A stretch of 56,572 nt of DNA. Source: Armatimonadaceae bacterium. Its GTDB lineage: Bacteria; Armatimonadota; Armatimonadia; Armatimonadales; Armatimonadaceae. The DNA is taken from positions 68,543 to 125,114 of the forward strand of contig JAUJOK010000009.1 in NCBI GenBank assembly GCA_030447685.1, in the 5' to 3' direction. The position numbers and the translations under genes are program-made. The notes under the pieces are model-generated. The model was not told where the DNA came from. It was given only the letters and a program-made list of their open reading frames with translations, and did no database searches. Positions 17,024 to 26,370 of this stretch are shown here, piece after piece; positions within the stretch are counted from its first letter, which is position 1, and every line of letters begins with the position of its first letter.

Positions 17024-18364
17024 TACAAGGCGGATGAAGTTCTCACGATCTATGGCACGCATGATAGCCTCGTCATAGGAGATCATGCCGTTCTTGTGCA
17101 GCTCGGCCAGCATCTTGTCCATCGGCTGCATGCCGTATTGGGTTCCGGTTTCGATGGAACTCATGATCTGGTAGGTCTTGCCTTCGCGAATCAGGTTGCG
17201 AATAGCGGAGGTGGCGACCATGATCTCGATGGCGGCGACGCGCCCGCCGCCGAGCATCGGCAGAAGCTGCTGCGCGACAACCGCTTCGATGGAGTTGGAA
17301 AGCTGGACTTTGATCTGGTCCTGCTGGTCCGGCGGGAAAACGTCCACGATGCGGTCAACGGTAGACGGCGCGCTCCGGGTGTGTAGCGTTCCAAACACCA
17401 GGTGGCCCGTTTCCGCCAGCGTCAGCGCGGCGGCGATGGTCTCCTTGTCGCGCATCTCGCCGACGAGGATAACATCCGGGTCTTCGCGAAGCACGGCGCG
17501 CAGGGCGTTATGGAAGCTGTCCGTGTCCGTTCCCAGTTCACGCTGGTTGATCATGCCGGTCTTGTGCTGGTGCAGGTACTCAATAGGGTCTTCCAGCGTC
17601 ATGATGTGCACTTCGCGCTCGTTGTTGATGATGTCGATCATCGAAGCGATGGTGGTGGACTTACCGCTTCCGGTCGGCCCGGTCACCAGAATCATCCCGG
17701 AGTGCTTGCGCGTCAGGTCACGAACGACCGGCGGAAGCTTGAGCTGCTCCATAGAGGGAATCTTGTGCGGAATGGCGCGCATGGCGCAGCCGATGGAGCC
17801 GCGCTGCCGATACACATTGAAACGGAAACGGCCCATGCCGGGAACGCCGTAGGAAAAGTCCAGCTCTTTCGTGCGCTCGAACCGCTCGATCTGCTCGGAA
17901 GTGAGAATATCGTAAACGAGCCGCTGCGCTTCCCGCGCTGTAACGACGGTATAGTTTGTCGGTATCAGCTTGCCGTCCACGCGCACCATCGGGGGAAGGC
18001 CCGTGGTCAGGTGGATATCGGACGCTTTCGATTTCTGCGACGCCCGCAATATATCGTCGATATGCGCATCCACCAGCGGCAGCTCTTCCGTCGGCTCCGT
18101 CAATCCTCCCCGATCCATACGCATATCCGTCGGCGCGGGAGCCGCCGCCGGGGCCGTTGTCACTGTCGCCGCCGCTGCCGCCGGTTTATCATCCAGCTTA
18201 CCGAGCAGGCTTCCCAGAACTGCCGCATCGCCTGCGCCCAGCTTATCGCCGAGGCGAGCGTCGCCTGCGGGGCGAGCGTCGCCTGCGGGGCGAGTGTCGC
18301 CGCCGAGGCGTGGACTGACTGCAAGCGGTGCCAGGTCGTCGTCGGGAAGAAGAAGGTTGGACAC
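17012..18364 (-). CDS. pilT: Type IV pilus retraction ATPase PilT
   Basis: A 450-residue hexameric secretion ATPase. Core motifs are DIHLTTGLPPMVRVDGKL, Walker A GPTGSGKST at residues ~229-237, the Asp box LEDPIEYLH, Walker B VGEMRDKET and the His box TGHLVFGTLHT. The C-terminal part carries the family AIRNLIREGKTYQI. It is about 100 residues longer than a typical PilT. The extra N-terminal region is low-complexity and includes an in-frame 18-bp repeat array (RPAGDA repeated at residues ~25-37) and an Ala/Pro-rich stretch. It drives pilus depolymerisation for twitching and is in an operon with pilC. Confidence 0.95.
   Translation of the reverse strand: MSNLLLPDDDLAPLAVSPRLGGDTRPAGDARPAGDARLGDKLGAGDAAVLGSLLGKLDDKPAAAAATVTTAPAAAPAPTDMRMDRGGLTEPTEELPLVDAHIDDILRASQKSKASDIHLTTGLPPMVRVDGKLIPTNYTVVTAREAQRLVYDILTSEQIERFERTKELDFSYGVPGMGRFRFNVYRQRGSIGCAMRAIPHKIPSMEQLKLPPVVRDLTRKHSGMILVTGPTGSGKSTTIASMIDIINNEREVHIMTLEDPIEYLHQHKTGMINQRELGTDTDSFHNALRAVLREDPDVILVGEMRDKETIAAALTLAETGHLVFGTLHTRSAPSTVDRIVDVFPPDQQDQIKVQLSNSIEAVVAQQLLPMLGGGRVAAIEIMVATSAIRNLIREGKTYQIMSSIETGTQYGMQPMDKMLAELHKNGMISYDEAIMRAIDRENFIRLVKGH
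18253..18301 (-). repeat. 18-bp tandem repeat array, locus 2 (2 full units and part of a third)
   Basis: Reading on the minus strand, units of CCGCAGGCGACGCTCGCC lie at 18288-18271 and 18270-18253, preceded by a partial diverged copy. They are inside the pilT coding strand near the N-terminus and are translated as RPAGDA, a different frame from locus 1. Confidence 0.9.
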
Positions 18365-18637
18365 GAGTTAGCCTCCGAAAATCATCACTGCGCGAACGAA
18401 ATGGAAAAGCGACCTACCCGCTTTCGGGCGGCTTTCTTTATCCGGCACGGTTCGCGACATCGTCATTGTCGGCAGGCAATGTGCGCGTCTTCAGGGGGAG
18501 CGCCCGCAAAAGGGAGCGGCAAAAATACTGGTAAAAAATCTGGAGAATCCGGCGCAAACATCCAACAATGGTATCGGCGCGAACAGCAGCAAGAAGAGCC
18601 GCGCCATTGTTTTTCGTTCACGCAGGAACCGGCAGGC

Positions 18638-19957
18638 ATGATAAAAACAAGCAGCAGAGAGAATGACGTTCGAGCAAGTCGCGGAGACACACGAACACGC
18701 GACGAGCAGGTGGCGCTCTGGCTCGACGAGTACACGCGTCTGCGCTCCAGCAGCAGCGGGACCCGACCCAGCCGCGCGGCGGACGACCTGAAGGCGCGTA
18801 TCGCCGAGCATTATACCGGCCTGGTCGAATCCATCGCGCGCCGCTTCACCGGCTCCGGCGAGCCGCTGGAGGATATGGTTCAGGAAGGGTTCCTGGGCCT
18901 GCTGTCCGCTTTGGAAAACTACGACCCGTGCAAAAGGGTCAAGTTTTCCACCTACGCCACACACTTCATCGCCGGGGCCATGCGCCATTGCCTGCGCGAC
19001 CGGGGCAAGATCATCAAGGAGCCGGCCTGGCTGCATGAAGTCAGCAGCAAGGTCATGCGCGCCACGGACACCCTGACGTTAAGCCTGGGCCGCCCGCCCG
19101 CCCCCGCCGAGGTCGCCGCGACTCTGAATCTGACCGAAGAGGCCGTGGAGGAGATTCTGGCGACGCGGGCCGTTTTCCAGGTCGCCAGCTTCGAGGCCGA
19201 CCCCGAAGAGGGGGCCACGGGCCTGGTAGACCCGGAAAAGATAAAAAGCGACAAGTACGTTACCGGCAAGCTTCCCATTGAGGATCGGATCGTTCTGGAA
19301 GGGGCGGTGGACAAGCTTAAGGCGCTGGAGCAGAAAGTCCTTTACGAGTTCTTCTATAAAGACCTGAACCAGACCGAGATCGCCAAAAAGTTCGACATCT
19401 CCTGCAACTATGTCTCCCATATTCTGAAGAACTCCACCAAGAAGCTGCGCCGCGTGCTGGGCGAGGCCGAGGTTCGCGACCGGGGCCGACAAGGCTCCAT
19501 CGTGGATTCCACCACCGGTTTGTACACCTCCGCCCATGTGCAGGGGCGGCTGGAAGAGGAGGTTTCGCGGGCCTCGCGCGGCGGCTATTCGTTCGCCCTG
19601 ATTGTGATTGACCTGTGGGAGCTTCCCACGGATGGACGCCGCCGCGAAGCGGTTATGGCCGCCTGCGGGGCCGCCGTCCGCGACAGCCTGCGCCGTGTGG
19701 ACATCGCGGGCCGTTTTTCGGCAAAGGGCAGTGACGAATCATTCCTCATCCTTCTGCCGCATACCGGCGCGCAGGCAACAATCGTCGCCGAGCGTCTGGA
19801 AGGCGTCCTGGCGCAGGTCGCCGCGAAGGAGGGAGAATCATTCCTGGCCCACATCGGCCTGGCCCTCTTCCCGGAGCAGGGCCGCACCACCCGCGTCCTT
19901 CTCGACATCGCACGCGGAAAGACCGAAGCGCCCCTGACCATGGCCGTGGCAGTGTGA
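18638..19957 (+). CDS. Sigma-70 family RNA polymerase sigma factor fused to a degenerate GGDEF domain
   Basis: A 439-residue protein. Residues ~52-121 are sigma region 2 (EDMVQEGFLGLLSALENYD and RVKFSTYATHFIAGAMRH). Residues ~125-180 are region 3 (LGRPPAPAEVAATLNL). Residues ~218-275 are region 4 with the HTH LNQTEIAKKFDISCNYVSHI. This is the SigB/SigF-like group. Residues ~289-425 resemble a GGDEF fold: DSTTGLYTSAHVQGRLEEE, a strand FALIVIDLW, RRVDIAGRFSAKGSDESF and LLPHTGAQATIVAERLE. The signature is GSDES in place of GGDEF, so diguanylate cyclase activity is unlikely and a sensor or binding role is more likely. The start ATG at 18638 is where homology begins. It is divergent from pilT. Confidence 0.85.
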   Translation: MIKTSSRENDVRASRGDTRTRDEQVALWLDEYTRLRSSSSGTRPSRAADDLKARIAEHYTGLVESIARRFTGSGEPLEDMVQEGFLGLLSALENYDPCKRVKFSTYATHFIAGAMRHCLRDRGKIIKEPAWLHEVSSKVMRATDTLTLSLGRPPAPAEVAATLNLTEEAVEEILATRAVFQVASFEADPEEGATGLVDPEKIKSDKYVTGKLPIEDRIVLEGAVDKLKALEQKVLYEFFYKDLNQTEIAKKFDISCNYVSHILKNSTKKLRRVLGEAEVRDRGRQGSIVDSTTGLYTSAHVQGRLEEEVSRASRGGYSFALIVIDLWELPTDGRRREAVMAACGAAVRDSLRRVDIAGRFSAKGSDESFLILLPHTGAQATIVAERLEGVLAQVAAKEGESFLAHIGLALFPEQGRTTRVLLDIARGKTEAPLTMAVAV

Positions 19958-19964
19958 GCAGAAG

Positions 19965-19991
19965 TGCCCCTTCCCTGCGTGGGAAGGGGCA
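19965..19991. terminator. Bidirectional terminator-like hairpin
   Basis: An 11-bp perfect stem TGCCCCTTCCC / GGGAAGGGGCA with loop TGCGT sits between the convergent sigma factor and isocitrate dehydrogenase genes, 8 bp from one stop and 7 bp from the other. No long T-tract is present. Confidence 0.6.
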
Positions 19992-19997
19992 AGCAGA

Positions 19998-21083
19998 TCA
20001 GGCCATCCGGGCGATAATGGCGTCGGCCATCTGGGAGGTACCCACGGCGGTCGGGTCGTTGCGGTCGGGCTTCATGTCGTAAGTGACATCCTTGCCCTCG
20101 GCGATAACGCTGGAGACCGCCTTCTCCAGACGGTTTGCCGCGTCCGTCTCCTTCAGATAGCGCAGCATCAGCAGGCCCGACAGAATCAGCGCGGTCGGGT
20201 TGACCTTGTTCTGCCCCTTGTACTTGGGAGCCGAACCGTGCGTCGCCTCGAACAGCGCCGTATCCTCGCCGATATTCGCGCCGGGAGCGACACCCAGGCC
20301 GCCCACCAGGCCAGCGCCCAGGTCGGAAAGAATATCGCCGTACAGGTTCTCCATTACCAGCACGTCGTAGTTTTCGGGCTTCTGGACAAGCTGCATGCAC
20401 ATCGCGTCCACCAGCCACTCGTCGTACTCCACCCGGCCCTCGTAGTCCTTCGCCACCTCGCGCGCCACCTCGTAGAACAGGCCGTCCGTGTATTTCATGA
20501 TGTTGGCCTTGGCGACCGCCGTCACTTTTTTACGCCCGTTCTCGATAGCGTAATCAAAGGCATGCTTGACGATGCGCCGTGTTCCCGTGCGCGAGATCGG
20601 CTTGATGGAGATAGCCGCATCGCGCCGGATTTTGCCCTCCGCCATGTCGATGATCTTCCCGGCCTCCGGGCTGTCCACCGGCCACTCGACCCCCGCATAC
20701 AGGTCCTCCGTGTTTTCGCGCACGATCACGATGTCGATATTGTCATAGCGCGACCGGACACCTTCGTACGTTTTGCAGGGACGCACGCAGGCGAACAGGT
20801 CCAGCTCCTTACGCAGCGCCACGTTCACGGAGCGGAACCCGGTGCCGATAGGCGTGGTGATCGGCCCCTTGAGCGCGACCTTATGCTTGCGGATGCTCGC
20901 GAGCACGTTATCCGGCAGCGGCGTCCCCGCCGTCTCCATAATGTCCACGCCCGCCTCCACCACGTCCCAATTGAACGATGAGCCGGAGGTCGCGACGGCG
21001 GCCTCCAGCACGCGGCGTGTCGCCTCTACCAGTTCGGGGCCGGTGCCGTCGCCGCGAATCAGGGTAACGTTATGTGTTGCCAA
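19998..21083 (-). CDS. Isocitrate/isopropylmalate dehydrogenase family protein, probably NAD-dependent isocitrate dehydrogenase
   Basis: A 361-residue beta-decarboxylating dehydrogenase. Family landmarks are [11 protein letters not shown] at the N-terminus, [25 protein letters not shown], the catalytic Lys in [14 protein letters not shown], metal Asp residues in [17 protein letters not shown] and the nucleotide-site [12 protein letters not shown]. The Glu-Asn-Thr-Glu-Asp pattern and overall length favour NAD-isocitrate dehydrogenase over isopropylmalate dehydrogenase; homoisocitrate dehydrogenase is the other option. It acts in the TCA cycle in the cytosol. The gene stands alone with a start 11 bp after CCGAAG-type context and has an intact frame. 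Confidence 0.88.
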   Translation of the reverse strand: MATHNVTLIRGDGTGPELVEATRRVLEAAVATSGSSFNWDVVEAGVDIMETAGTPLPDNVLASIRKHKVALKGPITTPIGTGFRSVNVALRKELDLFACVRPCKTYEGVRSRYDNIDIVIVRENTEDLYAGVEWPVDSPEAGKIIDMAEGKIRRDAAISIKPISRTGTRRIVKHAFDYAIENGRKKVTAVAKANIMKYTDGLFYEVAREVAKDYEGRVEYDEWLVDAMCMQLVQKPENYDVLVMENLYGDILSDLGAGLVGGLGVAPGANIGEDTALFEATHGSAPKYKGQNKVNPTALILSGLLMLRYLKETDAANRLEKAVSSVIAEGKDVTYDMKPDRNDPTAVGTSQMADAIIARMA

Positions 21084-21192
21084 CTTCGGAAAGTTCCCTT
21101 CTGTCGAGCCGCGCCCGTCGTGACGCGGCCAAAATTTTTACCAGAGGATTGTAGCAAGGCGCGGCAGGCATTGTCAAATCGCATGCTGTCGG

Positions 21193-21906
21193 TTATACGT
21201 CTGCCTTCAGGTCAAACAGGCGCTGAAACCAATCCATAAACTGGCGCGCTGGTTCCGCATTATGGAGCAGATACTTCGCCTTGATAGCTTGACCAATAGG
21301 TTTGCCTGGCTCCTTTTGCCAGGCAAGCCAGGTGTGTATTGTTGCCTTGATAACGTGGTTCTGCACGAAAAGGCGCTCGTCTTCGGGTATCTCGGCTACC
21401 ACACGTTCGGCGCGCTCCCAAAGCCGGTCGTCTGGCGGGCGCAACGTCCTCGCAAAGTCTTCCAGCATACCGATAGTGAGGTTATCCGGCATGATCCACA
21501 CACCGACGGCTGGCTTGTCATTCGGCTGCGGCGGCGCGATGAAGCCGCCCGCTTCCAGTCGCTCCGGTACATTCGCGTATCCAAGTTCTTCGACAATGTG
21601 GCGTAGAGAGTCCCAGCGGCTTTGTACGTTAGTGTCGGCGTCCACCACGATACCAACGCAGGAAACTTCACGGTTTTGAATCTGGATGGATAGACGAAGC
21701 ACCGCATCCTGACTCTTGTCTTGTTCCGACGGTTGTTTCAGGCTTTTCTGAACTTCCGAAAGCCCACCCGCTGACTGCACTTCGAAACTATTCCGTTCCC
21801 GCACTTCCTTGACAAAGCCGTGCATATCGAGCAGGTTCCAAATTAGATGCGCGTCGTTTATTCCCTCGACCAGCAGCACCTTGTCCGCCGCCGCTCGACG
21901 CGCCAC
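21193..21906 (-). CDS. DUF3226 (TOPRIM-like) protein, putative effector of an ATPase pair
   Basis: A 237-residue protein whose start VLLVEGINDAHLIWNLL matches the TOPRIM-type glutamate motif of OLD-like nucleases and DUF3226. VGIVVDADTNVQSRW supplies the following DxD-like acidic motif. The C-terminal part contains WIMPDNLTIGMLEDF and HVIKATIHTWLAWQKEPGKP, typical of DUF3226. The start is 2 bp downstream of the stop of an ABC-type AAA ATPase gene on the same strand, so they form an operon. By analogy with AriA/AriB and OLD systems it may be a toxic nuclease released or controlled by the ATPase; this is inference. The frame is intact. Confidence 0.8.
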   Translation of the reverse strand: MARRAAADKVLLVEGINDAHLIWNLLDMHGFVKEVRERNSFEVQSAGGLSEVQKSLKQPSEQDKSQDAVLRLSIQIQNREVSCVGIVVDADTNVQSRWDSLRHIVEELGYANVPERLEAGGFIAPPQPNDKPAVGVWIMPDNLTIGMLEDFARTLRPPDDRLWERAERVVAEIPEDERLFVQNHVIKATIHTWLAWQKEPGKPIGQAIKAKYLLHNAEPARQFMDWFQRLFDLKADV

Positions 21907-21908
21907 CG

Positions 21909-23006
21909 TCAGCGTACCTCAATCTGGTCACGGGTAATGATGGCAAGCCGCCGCTCATCAAAGACGATGGCTTCTACATCACCTTTGCTGTTCTGGCGCA
22001 GACGAACCAGCACCCCTTCTTCCTGCTCGTCCTCTGCCGCCGCCATCTGAAATGCCTCAATGCAGTCCCAGCTATGCGTCGTCGCAAATACCTGCACATT
22101 AAGGCGACGGGCAACCTGAAAAATAAAGCGCCACACTTCCGGTAGCACAGAGTAGTGCAAGCCGTTTTCTATCTCATCTAAGACAAGCACGCCATCACCG
22201 CTGTTCACAAGCGCAAGGGTGATGCCAAATAGACGGTTCATTCCGTCGCCTAATAAGCGCAAAGGCACTGGTTCAGCCGATGAATGTAACAATACGTAAG
22301 GAGTTCGCCCCACACCAATGCCGATCTCTCCTACGAGACTGATCCTTTTGATACCAGGTTCAATCAGGACTAAACTACGTCGTACTTCGTCCTCTAAGGA
22401 CGTTAATGCTATCCTGTCCCACATTTCTCCGATCAGCAACCTACTCAGACCATTGGGTGTAACAAACTGAGACGGAAGGGCATCCTCTCGTTCAAACAAA
22501 TGACGTTCTTTATGGTCTGTGATACGCGTCCAACTATAAAGGGAGCTGAGGCCACCCGGCACGTCGAAATCAGATGAAATTCCGAGGGGTTGTTCGGCAA
22601 GAATCAAACCATCTGAGAGAAACCGTTAGCACATCACGATATCCTTACTTGCCACGGTAAAAGATAATGGCGCACGTTGTCTTATTGATGCGGGTATTGA
22701 AGCCCATGAAATGTCTGTATCAAAACCTACAGTGGCATCTTCATCTACCTTGGGATTGATATGAGTCCCGGAAGCAATTAGCTCTCGATAATTCAGGATT
22801 TGCCAGAAAGCCTCTGGAGAACCACGACGGCTATACAGAAACAACGCTTCTGTAAGCGAGGATTTACCGACGTTGTTTTTGCCGGTGATGAGGTTGACCC
22901 AGTTTTTCTATCTGGAGGTGGCGGAAGGCGCGGAAGTTCTTGATTTCCAGCGAGGGGAGAATCAGGTTTCAGTTGCCACTGTTGGGGTCGGTTCTTGAAT
23001 AGCCAT
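21909..23006 (-). pseudogene. AAA/ABC-type ATPase (OLD/AAA_15-like), frameshifted
   Basis: Partner of the DUF3226 gene. In pieces it encodes an SMC/RecF-like ATPase. The N-terminal strand is [17 protein letters not shown] and Walker A is [21 protein letters not shown] middle region follows, then the signature-like LLGDGMNRLFGITLALV, Walker B GVLVLDEIENGLHYSV and the D/H loop VFATTHSWDCIEAF. The start is ATG 23006 with GGAGA 7 bp upstream. Frame changes are needed near 22960 and 22890, and a TAA at 22626-22628 breaks the middle. The last 230 residues (from about 22607) are open and hold Walker B. If the breaks are sequence errors the protein is about 360 residues. Confidence 0.75.
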
Positions 23007-23085
23007 CGGTTTGTCTCCGTCAATGCGTGATTGACACTTGCCGTTGCCTTATTATAGCACCGGGCGCTGACGGAAACCCGGCGGC

Positions 23086-25050
23086 TACATGGCGGTGATG
23101 GCGGGGCGGCGGCTGGGTCGGGTTCGGCCTGGCGCAAGACTTCGCGGGTGACGGGGGCGACATCGCCCTGGCCGGACAGGACGCAGCGGATGAGGTACAG
23201 AAGCGGGTTGCCCTCGCTCCAGTTGAAGTAGGCGTGCGGCTGCTTGCCGGTCTCATCGCGCAGATACAGCAGGAACGCGGCAATGGCGTTGGGCACGGCG
23301 ATGCTTTCGGCGCGCAGAACGCGATGGTCGCCGACCTGGGTGCCGCAGACACGGAGCACGTCCGAGAATTCGGAGGCGTCACGGACATAGACCTCGAAGA
23401 AGAGGACGGGGTCGCCGGGGGAATCTGGTGGTCTTCGCGCGCCGCCGCCTCCTTCGTACCATACTCGTGGACATCGCGCTCGTCGGGGTGGTTGGGGATG
23501 ACCCGAATTCCGCTGCCGCGCACCTCTTCAATAAAGCGGCGGGCCGTGTCATCGAGTTCGATTCTCTCCACACGCAGTTCCAGAGTCCGCCAGACGCGCG
23601 AGATCAAGGAAGTAATAATGATCCCGCCGATAAACAGGCCAGCGATCTTGATGCCTTCGGGCCGTTCCACGACATTGACGATGGTGGTGTAGATGAAGAT
23701 CAAGGACACCAGGCTGAAGCCGAAGGCGGCGCGTCTTTCCCGCGACGCCAGGCCGAAAGGGTGACGGCAATCGTGGCCGAGGTCATCAGCGCCAGAACCC
23801 CCGTCGCATACGCCCCTGCCTGCGCTTCCACACCTGCCCGAAAGCCAAGGTGACGGCAAAGCAGATGCCGGTGAAGATCAGCACCAGAGACGCGTCGCCC
23901 GTGTCCACTCGGAGCCATGCCGTAGCGCGGCAGATAGCGCGGCACGATGTTCAGGACCTGCCATCGCCGAAGAACCGGCAAACCACAGGATCAGAATCGT
24001 GCTGATGTCATAGACCGTGCCGAAGGCGGGACCGAGGTATTCGTGCGCGACGTAGGCAAGCGCGCGTCCGTAGGCTTCTCCGGCGGGCTGTCCTCCCTTG
24101 CCTGTTGAAACTCTTGTGGCGGAATGAGCACGGTGGTGACGAGGCTGCTGGTAATCAGCAGAACGCTCATGATCAAAGCCGCCGTGGTCAGCAGCTTGCG
24201 CGTGTTCCTGATGCGCCCCTGCGGCTTTTCTGGGTGTCATCGGGATCGCCCTTTACCAGCGGCATCACCACCACACCGGTCTCAAAGCCCGACAAACCCA
24301 GCGCGAGCCGGGGAAACACCAGCATCGCCGCGCCGATCATCAGGAACGGGTTGCTGTAGCTGCCCAGCAGCGCGCTCTTCCAGTTCGCCAGCACCGAGGG
24401 GTTCTGGACAATCTGCGTAAAGCCGGTGCCGACAACCACCAGGTTCAGCCCGATATAGACGGCCACCAGCGCAACGGCAATGCCGATAGCCTCGCCAAAG
24501 CCTTTTAAAAACACCGCCCCCAGAAGAGCGATCAGCACGAAGGTGATGGCGATCTCCTGGCCGTGCAGAAAGTGCGGCGCGTAGGGGTTCTCGACGATGT
24601 GCGCGGTGGCGTCCGCTGCGGACAGGGTGATGGTGATGATGAAGCCGGTGGCGACGAAGCCGATCAGACACAGCACGAACAGCTTGCCCTGCCACCACAG
24701 AAGCAGATGCTCCAGCATCGAGATGGAGCCGTCGCCGTGCGGGCTTTCCTCTGCGACCCTCTTGTACATCGGCAGCGCGCCAAACAGCGTCAAGAGCACC
24801 AGGATCAGGGTGGCGATGGGCGAGAGCGCGCCTGCGGCAAGCGCGGCGATACCGGGCTGATAGCCGAGGGTGGAGAAGTAATCGACACCGGTCAGGCACA
24901 TCACCTGCCACCACGAGTGCTGCGGGTGCTGCCCTTCCGGCTCGTGCGGCCTTCCATCTCTTTGAGGTGCCCCTGAAGAAGCCAACGCTTAAACGGGCTG
25001 GCCGAGGGACGCGGCTTTTGCTCTTTAGGAATGACGACGGTATCGGCCAT
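23086..25050 (-). pseudogene. APC-family amino-acid permease, multiply frameshifted
   Basis: Encodes a large transporter of about 650 residues in the amino-acid/polyamine/organocation superfamily. From ATG 25050 (MADTVVIPKEQKPRPSAS) it goes through [39 protein letters not shown] and [16 protein letters not shown], then [13 protein letters not shown] and LIFIYTTIVNVVERPEGIK. It ends in a soluble C-terminal part ([38 protein letters not shown]). About 265 residues at 24188-24985 are in one open frame; the rest needs at least five frame changes. The stop used (TAG at 23086-23088) is approximate. The AAA ATPase gene follows on the same strand after ~80 bp. Confidence 0.75.
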
Positions 25051-25082
25051 ACGTGTAGTTTTTCAAAATTCGTCGGATGCGG

Positions 25083-25304
25083 CTAAAAGTCCGTCGAATC
25101 CTCGTTGTGCGGCAGAACGTGGGTGTAGAGGACTTCGCGGCTATTGACGATATGAACGCCGTTGGTTTGATCGGGCAGGCGGAAGCGCGGCATATCCAGC
25201 TTCTCGTCTATCTCCGCCAGCGCCTTTTCCAGGGTATCGGCTTCTATCTCTTCGGTAAAAGAGTGACCGTCCGACAGGTGGTAGATGACCGTAACCCGCT
25301 CCAT
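25083..25304 (-). CDS. Small conserved-looking hypothetical protein
   Basis: A 73-residue acidic protein of unknown function, beginning MERVTVIYHLSDGHSFTEE with two predicted strands and a central helix (ADTLEKALAEIDEKLD). The start chosen is ATG 25304 because GAGGAGAG lies 7-14 bp upstream; an ATG 30 bp further up is in frame but has no ribosome site. It lies 32 bp upstream of the permease gene on the same strand and may be co-transcribed with it. I do not recognise the family. Confidence 0.6.
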   Translation of the reverse strand: MERVTVIYHLSDGHSFTEEIEADTLEKALAEIDEKLDMPRFRLPDQTNGVHIVNSREVLYTHVLPHNEDSTDF

Positions 25305-25402
25305 GACCTGCTCTCCTCCTCGGTTGGTCCCCATTTTGCGCTCCTCTTATCAGACAGTTGCAGCATGGCGCAGGCAGAGTGTAACAAAAAAGGAGACGGG
25401 CG

Positions 25403-26266
25403 TCAATGGGGGTGGTCGATTGCGGAAGCCTTCGCCACTGCCGCTTGCATCGTGATCCGGGCGCGCGCACGCGGTCGGAATCGACGGGACGTGAAACGAT
25501 TCCTTCCTGCTTCAAGCTGGTGCCGACGATTCCGCCATCGGCGTATTCCAGCAGCGCCGGGGCGGTTTCGGCGTCCAGGCCGCCCGACCAGCACCGGCGT
25601 CGCGGGAACGACGGACTTAACACGGCGCACGTCCTCGGCAGCCGTGGGCGCACCGGTCGCCGCGCCGCTGACGATAAGCGCGTCGGCCAGCCCGCGCAGA
25701 ACGGCGTCTTTGGCCGCCTCTTCCAGCACCGCCACGCCCAGCGGCGCGGCGTGCTTGACGAGAACATCGGCCCACAGCGCCACGTCCGCGCCCAGTTCCC
25801 GGCGATACAGCACGGCGGTTCGCGCCGCGCCCTCGATCAGTCCCTGGTCGGTGACGGCGGCCCCGACATAGACATTGATGCGGACGAACCGCGCGCCGCA
25901 GACATGAGCGATGGCGATGGCGGCGCGCGCATCGTTTCGCAGCACATTGACCCCGATAGGCAGGTGCGGCGGCACCGCCGCTCGCACGGCGTCCACCGCC
26001 CGTGTCATCGCCGCAATCGTGTGCGGCGGCACGGCGTCTTTGGCAAACGGCGCATCGAAAAAGTTCTCGATCATAACGGCGTCCGCCCCGCCTTCGGCCA
26101 GCGCGCGGGCGTCCGCAGCGGCCTGGGCGAGAACATCATTGAGGGACGCTTCGCCGCCGCGTGCGCTGCCGGGCAAAGGCGGCAGATGCACCATGCCCAC
26201 CAGGGGCCGCCGTGCCCAAAAATTCGCTCCCAATCCGCCGTATGCTTCGCCGCCGCCGTGCGCCAT
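25403..26266 (-). pseudogene. BtpA/SgcQ family protein, two compensating frameshifts
   Basis: A TIM-barrel protein of the BtpA/SgcQ family (PF03437), about 285 residues. BtpA was linked to photosystem I stability in cyanobacteria; SgcQ-like members occur widely and their role is unclear. The start matches the family: WARRPLVGMVHLPPLPGS, then GGADAVMIENFFDAPF and IGVNVLRNDARAAIAIA. VSGAATGAPTAAEDVRRVK precedes the first frame change near 25580 (an extra C). The sequence continues in the second frame (GLDAETAPALLEYADGGIV, GTSLKQEGI) and returns to the first near 25460 in a GCGCGC run. The ATG at 26266 has GGGAGG 8 bp upstream and is preferred over one 15 bp upstream. Confidence 0.78.
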
Positions 26267-26370
26267 GCCGCCGCCTCCCACCCACCCTGGCCCGCAGAGA
26301 GCGACTGTCAGTCGCCCCCCGGCGCTTTTCCTGTGCCATTCGGGGAAAAACGAGAACAGGAGCCGCGAAC

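Noticed and set aside
15958-17037. Plus-strand ORF opposite pilC
   Set aside because: It is a high-GC shadow of an intact, well-recognised gene.
17402-18637. Open frame upstream of the sigma factor
   Set aside because: It is antisense to pilT and lacks any domain. Sigma region homology begins after the ATG at 18638.
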